Assembly (NCBI GenBank): GCA_025980435.1
Contig: JAICXK010000027.1
Location: 1-32,549 of the forward strand
Reading direction: 5' to 3'
Length of the DNA: 32,549 nucleotides
Source: Bryobacteraceae bacterium
Lineage (GTDB): Bacteria > Acidobacteriota > Terriglobia > Bryobacterales > Bryobacteraceae
A model generated the notes under the pieces. The model was given only the letters and a program-made list of their open reading frames with translations, had not been told where the DNA came from and did not search any database. Every line of letters begins with the position of its first letter. Within the stretch, counting starts at the first letter, position 1. A program made the translations under genes and the position numbers. Shown here one piece after another: positions 1 through 7,501 of the stretch.

Positions 1-1374
1 GGCAAGAGCGACCGCGCTGTCAATGTTCGATCCGTTGTTGTACGTCACCGTCGCAGCCGAGCCGATCTTCGCGAGCACGTTTTTTAGCCCCTGCTCCGGG
101 CTGATCGTGAACTGCGGCGGCGAAATGACCGTCGTGAGTTCGTGCGGATTCCCATTCCGGGGCGGAAGCGTAGCCATGCCCGCGAACCACTGAGCGCCGA
201 TGAGCGCGACGGACCTGATGCTATTGCCTAGCGGTAGGAAATTCCCCTCATTCTTGAGCAGGACGATGCCTTCTCGGGCCGCTTGCCGCGCTACCGCGGC
301 GCCCGCCGCGAAGTCGGTGGGCAGGAAGTGGTCGTAGGGATGGTCGAAATAACCGAATTCGAACATCTTCAAGTACCGGGATCTGAGCAACTCGTCGATG
401 TCAGCCTCGGTGATCTCCCTGCCTGCGAGAGCGTCCATCACGTTCGCGTCTGAATAGAACTTGGGCTTCGCGTCGAGCTCGATGGACACGCGAGCGAGGA
501 TCGATCCCACCGTGCTGTGCAAGGCCCGCCGGTCGCTCTCCACGTAGCCGTCGAAGCCCCACCGCTGCCGCAAAGTCCGGACCAGCAAATCCTGGTTCTC
601 GCAGGCCCAATGGAAGTTGACGTCAGGGTACGCGCACATCAGTGATGCGGCGTTACCGTTCCTGATCGCCATCTCGAACGGGAGCAGATACAGTTCGTGC
701 ATGGCTCGAGTCGGAACCCTGACCGCCTTTGTCCAGCGCTCTAATTGGCCACCCTCGTCGTCGTTGGCTGCGAAGTGCTTGATCATCGCCTGAGTGCCAC
801 GGGACTGTATGCCCTTCGTCTGCTCTGTCGCGATCACGCCAGCCAGGTACGGGTCCTCCGACGGGTACTCCTGTGCTCGCCCCGTATACGGATGGCGGAT
901 CAAGTTCGTGGCAGGACCGAGCAGCACCTGGTGCGCGAAGTTGCGAGTTTCCTGGCCTACGATTGCGCCCCAGGCGAAGTTGAGCGCAGGGTTGAATGTT
1001 GCGGCGCCGAGTGTAGCGGACGGAAGACCGGTTGCGGTCGGCTCAGGAACGCAGTCGCCACCCCTCACGCCGTTGCCACCGTTGATCTCCCGGAAGGTCG
1101 GAATCGCGAGCCTGGGAATGCCCTCGATATGGCGTCCGAGCGGTTGGAATCCGCAGCCTGGCAAATCCTCATTGGGATGCGGAAGAACTGCAATCTGCTC
1201 AATCTTCTCGTCCAGCGTCATCGCGCGGAGCAGCAGCTCGGTGCGCGCCTGAGCGCTGAGACTCGTGTTCATCCACGGCAGTTGACCGAACACCGGCTCC
1301 GAGATCAGTCCGACTGACAGCGTCACTACCGCCGCGTATGGCAGCATCGAGCCGAGGTTGCGACGTTTTGTCAT
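1..1374 (-). CDS. Glycoside hydrolase family 3 (beta-glucosidase type), N-terminal part, cut by window edge
   Basis: This is an open frame of 458 codons without a stop, running off the left edge, so only the N-terminal part is present (GH3 enzymes are usually 700-900 residues). The ATG at 1374-1372 has a strong GGAGGAG ribosome site nine bases upstream. A hydrophobic stretch at residues 10-30 ending near VFGQ looks like a signal peptide. Family marks follow in order: AMTLDEKIEQ (51-60), HPYTGRAQEYPSEDPYLAG (161-179), the KHFAAND motif (199-205), and GFDGYVESDRRALHSTV (273-289), where D281 aligns with the GH3 catalytic nucleophile. The beginning of the C-terminal GH3 domain (EGIVLLKNEGNFLPL, 368-382) is also visible. 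GH3 enzymes release terminal beta-linked sugars, usually glucose or xylose; exact substrate cannot be told. Odd point: the family usually has SDW at the nucleophile and this protein has SDR. It lies 55 bases behind the PEP-CTERM gene on the same strand. Confidence 0.9.
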   Translation of the reverse strand, partial: MTKRRNLGSMLPYAAVVTLSVGLISEPVFGQLPWMNTSLSAQARTELLLRAMTLDEKIEQIAVLPHPNEDLPGCGFQPLGRHIEGIPRLAIPTFREINGGNGVRGGDCVPEPTATGLPSATLGAATFNPALNFAWGAIVGQETRNFAHQVLLGPATNLIRHPYTGRAQEYPSEDPYLAGVIATEQTKGIQSRGTQAMIKHFAANDDEGGQLERWTKAVRVPTRAMHELYLLPFEMAIRNGNAASLMCAYPDVNFHWACENQDLLVRTLRQRWGFDGYVESDRRALHSTVGSILARVSIELDAKPKFYSDANVMDALAGREITEADIDELLRSRYLKMFEFGYFDHPYDHFLPTDFAAGAAVARQAAREGIVLLKNEGNFLPLGNSIRSVALIGAQWFAGMATLPPRNGNPHELTTVISPPQFTISPEQGLKNVLAKIGSAATVTYNNGSNIDSAVALA

Positions 1375-1429
1375 TTTTACCTACTCCTCCAGGTTGGGTG
1401 GCTCGCCAGTGGATGAGGCGTTCTGCGCT

Positions 1430-2136
1430 CTAAGGAGCGGCCCGTCCCTTGTGTATCCGAAAAACCTCACTGCGGCGTGCTCGCAATATGCCGAAAACTA
1501 AAACGCCAAGCGCTGCAAGCAGGCCTGCGGAAGGCTCGGGGACGCTCGAAAATCCGACGGCGGCTGAGTTCAAGGTCGCTGAACCGCTGAGGCCCCCATC
1601 TATCGTCAGGTCAATAAATACGTCGAAGAAGCTCGAAGTGGCGAAACGAGCCGAATCCGACAGCAATGAACTTTGGTTAATCGCGAACACAGTCAGGCTG
1701 GCCGGCGAGGTCGGGCAGCCAAACGGAGCACCACCAGCGAACGAGCCATCGGGGCACACATCGAGAATCCCGGCACCGCGCCGTCCCCGGTCGCTTTTGG
1801 GGATGTCAAATCAATCGATGCGCCATCTAAAGAGCCTGAAACCGAGAATCTGAAGAACGATTCGAACGACTGGCCGGCGTTCGCCGTTCTGTCCAGCGTG
1901 AACAAGAGTGTCGGATTCAAGGCACTGCCGCCAGGAGTTACCTGCACTTGCGCCGGATCGATTGGTGTTGTCGTCCCCGGCACTATCGTGAAGTCGGTGA
2001 ATTTAACACTTTCAACCTCACACCCTGTACCGCCTAGACTAACGAAAGTTTCGAGGCTGCCAGGAACACAAGGCGTTGCAAAAACAGCCGTGCACGATAG
2101 CGCTGCGAGCCATCCGGATAACACAAACGTCTTCAT
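1430..2136 (-). pseudogene. PEP-CTERM sorting-domain protein interrupted by a one-base frameshift
   Basis: Two overlapping minus-strand frames together make one protein. The first (start ATG at 2136-2134, close behind GGAGGAG) has a signal peptide (residues 1-20, ending CTAVFA) and a secreted beta-rich sequence to about ATGDGAVPGFS. The second frame picks up near DVCPDGSFAGGAPFGC and ends with the exosortase sorting tail: VPEP, a membrane helix (SAGLLAALGVLVFGIL) and a basic RARR cluster. The whole region is 707 bases, one short of a multiple of three, as expected for a single-base deletion; the switch falls near 1755-1780. PEP-CTERM proteins are exported, processed by exosortase and usually end up at the surface or in matrix. 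No exosortase gene is in the window, so it would have to be elsewhere. It may be a real mutation or a sequencing error. Confidence 0.8.
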
Positions 2137-2453
2137 CGCTCCTCCGGTACTGGAACACTTCTGCGTAATCGAATCCAGTCAGATTAGTACGACGATTGGT
2201 GCAGTACTTTGAAACGATTTTTTTGTCTATCTGCAGAATTGCTGGGGGATTGTTAGCATCTGGTTTGTCCGCTTTATGACAGGAGGGGCGGGGCGGCTAC
2301 GACGGTTCGTTGCACGGCACCGCGAGAAGTCGAATCCGAAGCGCATTCCGATGGAGACGATTGAGCGCCCGCTGAAGCTGTGCGCGGCCTCCAGCTCAGT
2401 TACACGCCGTTGCGCGGCGAAATCCCGGGACTCCCGTCTGCATCAAAAAGAAT
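2137..2453. other. Divergent intergenic region between PEP-CTERM gene and baeRF gene
   Basis: This 317-base gap separates two divergent genes and must hold both promoters. I found no convincing -35/-10 pair. A short inverted repeat (AGTAC around 2185 and GTACT around 2208) lies upstream of the PEP-CTERM start. No plausible gene is seen; the one plus-strand frame at 2276-2506 is Arg/Lys-rich, overlaps the start of the baeRF gene and has no recognisable domain. Confidence 0.5.
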
Positions 2454-3581
2454 ATGCCCACACCATCAACACTCGACGACGCGCTCAGGGAACTCGCGCT
2501 CTTTGAACCAACGACGATGCCGGTGCTGAGCGTGTACCTCAATACGCAAGCAGACCAGCACGGGCGTGATAACTTCGAGCCGTTCCTACGCAAAGAGTTC
2601 AAAGCGCGTGGGCGTACGTATCGCGCCGGCTCGCCGGAAAAACAGAGCTTCGAACGCGACGAGAAGAAGATCCTGTCGTGGCTTCAAAACGAGCTCCGGC
2701 CATCATCGAATGGCGCCGCGCTGTTCGCCTGCTCGGGAGCAAACGATTTTTTCGAGGCTTTTCAGTTCGAAGCGCCTATTCAAGCCAACCGCCTTTACGT
2801 GTATCATCAGCCGCATTTGTATACTCTCGCGAAGCTTCGCGATAAATACCCTCCGTACGCGGCCGTGATCGCTGATACGAATACCGCACGTATCTTTGTG
2901 TTCGGTCTTGGACGGACCCTGAATACGGAAACCATCGTGAATGAGAAGGTCCGGAGCCGATCGCAAATCCATGGCTGGTGGCTGCGGCGCTATCAGCTTC
3001 ATGTCGAGAACTATCACCTGCGGCACGCCAAAGAAGTCGTCGAGCAACTAGATCGCATTGTGCCCGAAGAAGGGATCGGGCACATCATCCTCGCCGGAGA
3101 TGAAATAATTCTTTCCGTTCTTCGCGAGCAACTCACGCCTCCGTTGCTGGCGAAGGTTGTTGACGTGCTAAAGCTTGACATAACCGCCGGGGAGCACGAG
3201 GTATTGAATGCCACCCTCGAAGCTATGCGTGAGCATGATGCCCGCACCGATGCCGAACGCGTCCGCGCCATGATCGACGATTATCGGGCCGGCGGTCTGG
3301 CCGCTGTTGGCGTACACGATGTTCTTGCCGCCCTTGCGAACGGTCAGGTGGATACGATATTCGTCAGCACTGATCTTGAACAGATGTACCCGGGCGAAGA
3401 GCAACTGCACGAAGCTATCGCGCCCGCGCTTAAGGCCTTGCCGGAGCAAACGGGCATGCGTATCAGCGATGCCCTTGTCACGCGAGCCGAGCAAACAGGC
3501 GCTCGCATCGTCTTCATTGAAGATCCGGAGCTTTTAACGGATGTGGGCGGAGTCGGGGCATCATTGCGTTACCGGTTGTAA
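2454..3581 (+). CDS. baeRF family protein (bacterial eRF1-like; Balon/Rv2629/Vms1 relative)
   Basis: The 375-residue protein shows the three-domain layout of bacterial archaeo-eukaryotic release-factor homologues: an N-terminal domain (about 1-130), an eRF1 middle-domain-like part (about 135-275) and a C-terminal L7Ae-like part (about 285-375, ending IEDPELLTDVGGVGASLRY). The segment HGWWLRRYQLHVENYHLRH (173-191) aligns by eye with the eRF1 region [20 protein letters not shown], so the GGQ loop that triggers peptidyl-tRNA hydrolysis is lost. Relatives include Rv2629 of Mycobacterium and Balon, a ribosome hibernation factor that binds the A site; a role in stalled or hibernating ribosomes is thus the best inference. 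The ATG has only a weak A-rich upstream stretch as ribosome site and no closer alternative start. A CBS-domain site-2 protease lies 1.2 kb downstream, as in the mycobacterial dormancy locus. The molecular function is not certain; the family is. Confidence 0.8.
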   Translation: MPTPSTLDDALRELALFEPTTMPVLSVYLNTQADQHGRDNFEPFLRKEFKARGRTYRAGSPEKQSFERDEKKILSWLQNELRPSSNGAALFACSGANDFFEAFQFEAPIQANRLYVYHQPHLYTLAKLRDKYPPYAAVIADTNTARIFVFGLGRTLNTETIVNEKVRSRSQIHGWWLRRYQLHVENYHLRHAKEVVEQLDRIVPEEGIGHIILAGDEIILSVLREQLTPPLLAKVVDVLKLDITAGEHEVLNATLEAMREHDARTDAERVRAMIDDYRAGGLAAVGVHDVLAALANGQVDTIFVSTDLEQMYPGEEQLHEAIAPALKALPEQTGMRISDALVTRAEQTGARIVFIEDPELLTDVGGVGASLRYRL

Positions 3582-3687
3582 TCGAGTGCCGCATCGCCGA
3601 TATCGCCGGGCGCGCTGCCTTATGAACCAAAGGTGCCGAACGGAGGTTTACTTGCACCTCTGTCGAGCAGCATCAACCCGTTTCAGT

Positions 3688-3732
3688 GCGGTGACAGTCG
3701 TCAAGTGCGGCGTCGGTCAGGTGTCACTCCGC
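3688..3732. terminator. Stem-loop between convergent genes (possible two-way transcript end)
   Basis: GCGGTGACA (3688-3696) pairs with TGTCACTCCGC (3722-3732), leaving one bulged base and a loop of about 25 bases. It lies in the gap between the convergent baeRF gene and the small membrane protein gene, three bases beyond the stop of the latter. There is no T-run on either side, so a classical intrinsic terminator is not shown. Confidence 0.35.
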
Positions 3733-3734
3733 CG

Positions 3735-3938
3735 CTAGATCCACCCCTTCCGTCTGGCATATATTAACGACGCTACGGCGATCAGCACGCCAGATAACAC
3801 CTGTAAGAAGGCTACCTTCCGGTTCTTTCGATCGATACCATCGAGCGGCCGAATGACATCTGAGGATGGAGGAATATCAGCCACAGCTCCACCCTCTCCT
3901 TCCCAGCGCGCAAGGTCCGAGTGATAATACTTGGCCAT
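3735..3938 (-). CDS. Small single-pass membrane protein, unknown function
   Basis: This 67-residue frame starts at an ATG behind a very good ribosome site (GGAGGT, six bases upstream), which is the main reason to accept it. The first 40 residues are soluble and charged (MAKYYHSDLARWEGEGG at the start), followed by one hydrophobic segment (FLQVLSGVLIAVASLIYA, about 44-61) and a basic tail (RRKGWI), giving an expected N-outside or tail-anchored topology that cannot be settled here. I do not recognise the family. It is convergent to the baeRF gene and sits within the stress-type cluster, which suggests but does not show a related role. Confidence 0.65.
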   Translation of the reverse strand: MAKYYHSDLARWEGEGGAVADIPPSSDVIRPLDGIDRKNRKVAFLQVLSGVLIAVASLIYARRKGWI

Positions 3939-4473
3939 CGGTGACCTCCGTGAATCTTCGATCCTGAGCAGCAGCAGCTTTCGATAGTAACTTCCGGCCG
4001 CTCGCTCAAAACGTTACCATATCTACCCGCTTTTCTTTCTGGGCGCCCGGATACCTGAGATCAAGAATTTCCACTGGCACGTGACCGGGCCGCACTTCCG
4101 GGACTATCACCTCCTGCTCGACGAACATACTGGACGGATCTGCGATGACCGATATATTGCCGAACGTGCGCGGAAAATCGGCGGGACCACATTGCGCTCG
4201 TGATTCATGGCTCGGCGGCGGCCGTGTACGGACGAACCGGAGGAAATGAGGCAGCGTTGGCCCAAAATGCACACCGGCGTGGCACGCTCCGTAATCCTTT
4301 TTCCTCGAGGCTGAGCCTGATCTTCGCGCGTAAGCCGCGCCTAGTCCTTCAGCCGGCAAACGCAAGATACACACGGGTTGTGAAAAGTAGGCTACTGGTA
4401 TGCGGATTGCAGTGACAAGAGGGAAATCACAACGAGATGGACGCTTGGCAAGCCAAAGGAGAGGACGAAGCCA
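3939..4473. other. Gap with one doubtful minus-strand ORF
   Basis: This 535-base stretch has no gene I trust. A minus-strand frame of 122 codons (4374-4006) is open. Its second half, from about CGPADFPRTFGN through VEQEVIVPEVRPGHVPVEIL to MVTF, has a protein-like composition, while its first half is Arg/Pro-rich and looks like noise. It may be the remnant of a decayed gene or a real gene with a later start; I recognise no family and see no strong ribosome site. The right part should contain the promoter of the zinc-ribbon gene. Confidence 0.3.
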
Positions 4474-4674
4474 ATGTATGCACCTGCCTCAATTTCTGAA
4501 AAGCCATTCCACATGCTGCGCGCGCAAATAGCGAGGGCGGGCGTGCGCCCGCTTAATAAGTACGGACGTATTCTTCAATGCGAAAGCTGTAAAACCATAT
4601 GGAGTCCTGAAGCAGCGCCGGACGGATCGCTTCGCCGCGGATTCTGGCATTGCCCAAATCGATGTAATTGGTAG
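4474..4674 (+). CDS. Small zinc-ribbon protein
   Basis: The 66-residue protein has four cysteines set as a zinc ribbon: CESC at 36-39 and CPNRC at 60-64, joined by a loop with WSPEAAPDGSLRRGFWHC. The regular CxxC...CxxxC spacing and the conserved-looking W-S-P and G-x-W residues support a real metal-binding fold. An AAGGAG-type ribosome site lies about a dozen bases before the ATG, rather far, with GAGGA closer. Such small proteins may bind nucleic acid or protein; nothing here tells which. It lies 119 bases upstream of the M50 protease on the same strand and could be transcribed with it. Confidence 0.65.
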   Translation: MYAPASISEKPFHMLRAQIARAGVRPLNKYGRILQCESCKTIWSPEAAPDGSLRRGFWHCPNRCNW

Positions 4675-4698
4675 CGGAGCAATGTACAGCGCCAGCAT

Positions 4699-4717
4699 GA
4701 GCAGAGTGCGGCTGCTC
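4699..4717 (+). other. Short hairpin after zinc-ribbon gene
   Basis: A perfect six-base stem, GAGCAG with CTGCTC around a seven-base loop, begins 25 bases after the stop of the zinc-ribbon gene. No T-run follows, so it may be an mRNA 3' end stabiliser or chance rather than a terminator. Confidence 0.25.
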
Positions 4718-4793
4718 TGACGTGGCCGTGATAAGGTGCGGCTATTGAACACGGGGCGTTGCGAAAAGCGAGGCTCTTTAAACGGATTACGAT

Positions 4794-5918
4794 ATGCGTT
4801 CACAAATCAAGCTCGGCAGACTCTTCGGTATCCCAATCGGACTGCACTATAGCTGGTTTCTGATCGCCCTGCTCATTGTTTTTTCGCTATCTTCGCAGTT
4901 CCGTGCGAGCAACGCCGGGTGGGGCGACGGTCTTATTCTGGCTTTATCACTCGGGACGGCGGTCCTTTTCTTCTTCTCGCTTCTTCTTCATGAATTGGCG
5001 CACTCGCTGGTAGCAACATCCAACGGTCTTCCAGTGCGGGAAATCACGCTCTTCGCCTTAGGGGGCGTTTCTCAAATCGAGAAAAACCCGGCAAGCGCCA
5101 AGGTCGAGTTCTGGATGGCCTTTGTTGGTCCGCTGACCAGCGCCGTTATTGGCGCATTGTGCCTGATGGCGGCCCGGGTGATCGGTGGGGGTGCATCGGA
5201 TCCAGGAAGGGCGATGCTGTTCTGGCTTGGATACATCAATTTAGCGTTGGCAGGTTTTAACTTGATCCCAGGATACCCGCTCGATGGCGGGCGTGTGCTG
5301 CGGGCGATTATCTGGTGGAAGACAGGAGATGCGGACCGCTCAACGCGGGCTGCGGCCAAAGTCGGCCAAGTGATAGCCTTCCTTTTCATCGCCTTCGGGA
5401 TTGTTCGATTCTTCGGTGGTGCGGGAATCGGAGGCTTGTGGATTGCATTCATCGGCTGGTTTTTGCTGCAAGCCACACGCGACAGTTATGTCCAGGTCAG
5501 TCTGGCTAGCGCGCTAAAGGGTGTCCGAGTCGCAGATGTGATGAGCCGCGACTGCCCGGCGGTTGACGGGTGGTTGAATCTTCAGAACTTCGTCGAACAG
5601 GAGCTCCTCCGCAGCGGCCGCCGTTGTTTCATTGTCGTCGAAAAGGGGGAAGTCGCCGGACTGGTGACACCGCATGAAATCAAACGAATTGATCGCGCAA
5701 AATGGGCATTGACAACGCTGCGCGACGTCATGCGCCCCCTTGAGGAAATGCGTTCCGTTTCCCCTGCCGGATCGCTATTTAGTGCTCTGGAATTGATGAT
5801 TCGCGATGATCTTAACCAGCTCCCAGTGGTCTCCAACGGTCATTTGGAAGGAGTGCTATCGCGAGCTCAAGTGCTCAATTACTTACAGACGCATGCGGAA
5901 TTGCAGGCGGCCAAGTGA
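4794..5918 (+). CDS. Site-2 protease (M50) with C-terminal CBS pair, Rip3-like
   Basis: This 374-residue integral membrane zinc protease has the HELAH motif (66-70: zinc ligands H66 and H70, catalytic E67) and the second M50 motif [12 protein letters not shown] (156-167) with the third zinc ligand D164. Several membrane segments cover residues 18-225. After the membrane part come two CBS domains (about 245-300 starting [10 protein letters not shown], and about 311-368 starting DVMRPLEEM, with NQLPVV), which usually sense adenosyl nucleotides. Length and layout match the class of mycobacterial Rv2625c (Rip3) and archaeal/bacterial M50-CBS proteases, which cut membrane-bound substrates such as anti-sigma factors; the substrate here is unknown. 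The chosen ATG gives the typical family start ([16 protein letters not shown]), although the ribosome site is weak. The nearest visible anti-sigma factor is the FecR-type protein 5 kb downstream; a link is speculation. Confidence 0.92.
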   Translation: MRSQIKLGRLFGIPIGLHYSWFLIALLIVFSLSSQFRASNAGWGDGLILALSLGTAVLFFFSLLLHELAHSLVATSNGLPVREITLFALGGVSQIEKNPASAKVEFWMAFVGPLTSAVIGALCLMAARVIGGGASDPGRAMLFWLGYINLALAGFNLIPGYPLDGGRVLRAIIWWKTGDADRSTRAAAKVGQVIAFLFIAFGIVRFFGGAGIGGLWIAFIGWFLLQATRDSYVQVSLASALKGVRVADVMSRDCPAVDGWLNLQNFVEQELLRSGRRCFIVVEKGEVAGLVTPHEIKRIDRAKWALTTLRDVMRPLEEMRSVSPAGSLFSALELMIRDDLNQLPVVSNGHLEGVLSRAQVLNYLQTHAELQAAK

Positions 5919-6117
5919 CGGGGTCAAGAAAAATCGTGATCGATCGCCACCCACAGTCTGAACTCGCTCCGGAGGCGCTCTACTGAGCGGCCGTATCCCC
6001 GGTATAAAGCTAACGGTGATGCCGCAGTACTGCGAGAGACGGCTCGAGCATTCCAGTCACGGTACAGCGTCCTGATTGTTCTGCATCTATCCCCGCGTGC
6101 CGCTAGCATCTTGGCCC

Positions 6118-7068
6118 TCAATCAATCGGCTTGAGGTTGCCGATGATCTGTGCGCGATGGGGCTCCAGGAATGGTGGCAGTACAAGATGCTCGCCAAGCG
6201 TTGACGGATCTTCATCGACAGAAAACCCGGGTCCATCCGTAGCAATCTCAAAAAGCACTCCGTTGGGCTCACGCACATACAGACTGCGAAACCAATAGCG
6301 ATTGACCTTACCGCTGTTCGGAATCCCGAACTCGTTCAACCTATCGGCCCAGGCATCGTAATCGGCATCAACACTGCGAAATGCGACGTGATGAACACCG
6401 CCCGCACCCTGCTGAACCACGGGCAGATCAGGTTGCACCGCGACGTGCAACTCCGCATGCGGCCCGCCACCGCTCATCTCGAACACATGTACCTGCGTCG
6501 CGGGATTGTTTGGATGTGGACAATCGCGCACCTGGCGCATATTAAAGACGCCCGTGAGGAGAACGTCTGTCGGATTCAGCGTCGGCACGCTGATTACAAT
6601 AGGGCCAAGTCCTCGAACCTGCCATTCACGCGGAACCGGGCTGCTGTCCCAAGGCGCCGGCGGATCCCCTTGTCCCCCATCATCGACGAGCGCAAGGCGC
6701 TGGCCTTCCGGATCCTCGAAGAGCAGAGTGAGGCGGCCATCCCGTTCGAAGATCTCACCGTGTTGCACGCGCCTTTCGTCAAAACGACGTGACCACCACG
6801 TCAATGCTTCGCTTCCCTTGACGCGCAGGCAGGTACGGACAATGCTACGCGTGCCCCGCCGCTCTCGCGGGATCGGCCAATCGAAGGACGTCAGGTCGGT
6901 CCCTGGACTGCCCTTCGCATCCGCATAGAAGAGGTGATAAGCGCTGACATCATCTTGATTTACAGTTCGCTTGACCAGCCGCATGCCGAGCGTCTGGGTG
7001 TAAAAACGGTGATTTTGCTGGATGTCGGCGGAAATTGCCGTGAGGTGGTGAATGCCGGAGAGTTCCAC
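6118..7068 (-). CDS. VOC-family ring-cleaving dioxygenase, MhqO/LinE-like
   Basis: The 316-residue protein has two glyoxalase/bleomycin-resistance/extradiol dioxygenase (VOC) modules, about 1-130 and 150-280. Likely metal ligands are H8 (GIHHLTAI), H227 (GGVHHVAF) and E274 ([12 protein letters not shown]), the pattern of the MhqO group of Bacillus, which opens hydroquinone rings and takes part in quinone resistance. The translation start is a GTG, supported by GGGAGG five bases upstream and by the standard family N-terminus. The gene stands alone, convergent to the M50 gene (199-base gap) and divergent from the ADOP permease; no MarR-type MhqR regulator or partner hydrolase lies next to it, so regulation and substrate are open. 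Confidence 0.88.
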   Translation of the reverse strand: MELSGIHHLTAISADIQQNHRFYTQTLGMRLVKRTVNQDDVSAYHLFYADAKGSPGTDLTSFDWPIPRERRGTRSIVRTCLRVKGSEALTWWSRRFDERRVQHGEIFERDGRLTLLFEDPEGQRLALVDDGGQGDPPAPWDSSPVPREWQVRGLGPIVISVPTLNPTDVLLTGVFNMRQVRDCPHPNNPATQVHVFEMSGGGPHAELHVAVQPDLPVVQQGAGGVHHVAFRSVDADYDAWADRLNEFGIPNSGKVNRYWFRSLYVREPNGVLFEIATDGPGFSVDEDPSTLGEHLVLPPFLEPHRAQIIGNLKPID

Positions 7069-7407
7069 GAGAGCCTCCCTTCAAGGCCGGCTTTCAGCGA
7101 TGCAACGGGCGTGCTCCAACCCTTAAATCAGACCGACGCGGATAGGATCGGCCATTATCTCGGGTGCCGTCCGTCGCGTCCCGCGGTTCAAATACCCGAG
7201 CGTGACCCGGCTGCTCTATAAGTGTGGCACATAGTGATCGGCGGCGTGGGGTAATGATGCGAGGATTGCAAGGCGGCGAGGTAGTCCGCGTCGATTTTGG
7301 ATCTTATCGACCCACCTGCGCGTATTCTGCTCTGTGAGTCCAAAAAATCGAGGTCGGCTTGTAACCAAACCGATTCTGCTGAGTATTGCAACTGAGAAAT
7401 ACTGCGC

Positions 7408-7453
7408 AGGTTTGCTAACCGGATGGCGTTTTATTCGTATTTGAAGCAAACCT
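7408..7453. repeat. Perfect 8-base inverted repeat upstream of ADOP permease
   Basis: AGGTTTGC (7408-7415) and GCAAACCT (7446-7453) form a perfect inverted repeat around 30 AT-richer bases, ending 48 bases before the permease start codon. It could be a split operator or a leader stem; the spacer could hold the promoter. Confidence 0.45.
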
Positions 7454-7460
7454 AAAGCCT

Positions 7461-7476
7461 GGGCGGCTGGTCGCCC
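7461..7476 (+). promoter_or_regulatory. GC hairpin in presumed leader of ADOP permease
   Basis: GGGCG (7461-7465) pairs with CGCCC (7472-7476) around a six-base loop, 25 bases before the start codon and seven bases after the preceding inverted repeat. It could affect ribosome access; no T-run follows. Confidence 0.35.
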
Positions 7477-7501
7477 ACCGAATACAGTCAGGGGAAAAGA
7501 A

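Larger units (their letters stand above)
7069..7501. other. Divergent regulatory region between dioxygenase and ADOP permease genes
   Basis: This 433-base gap contains no credible gene. It must contain promoters for both divergent genes. Its right end holds two inverted repeats (listed separately) directly in front of the permease start. The permease ribosome site is a weak AGGGGA before the ATG at 7502. Confidence 0.6.

Noticed and set aside
745..1317. Plus-strand frames of 190 and 152 codons at the left end
   Set aside because: They are antisense to the GH3 gene, whose motifs KHFAAND and GFDGYVESD are unmistakable on the minus strand.
2137..2260. Sigma-54 promoter for the PEP-CTERM gene
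   Set aside because: No TGGCAC-N5-TTGC pattern was found upstream of the start, only a loose TGCAC without the -12 part.
2276..2506. Small plus-strand frame before the baeRF gene
   Set aside because: Arg/Ser-rich, overlaps the baeRF start in another frame and matches nothing.
7175..7205. GGTTCAAATACC, similar to a tRNA T-loop
   Set aside because: Flanking bases do not pair as a T-stem and no acceptor or anticodon arm is present.
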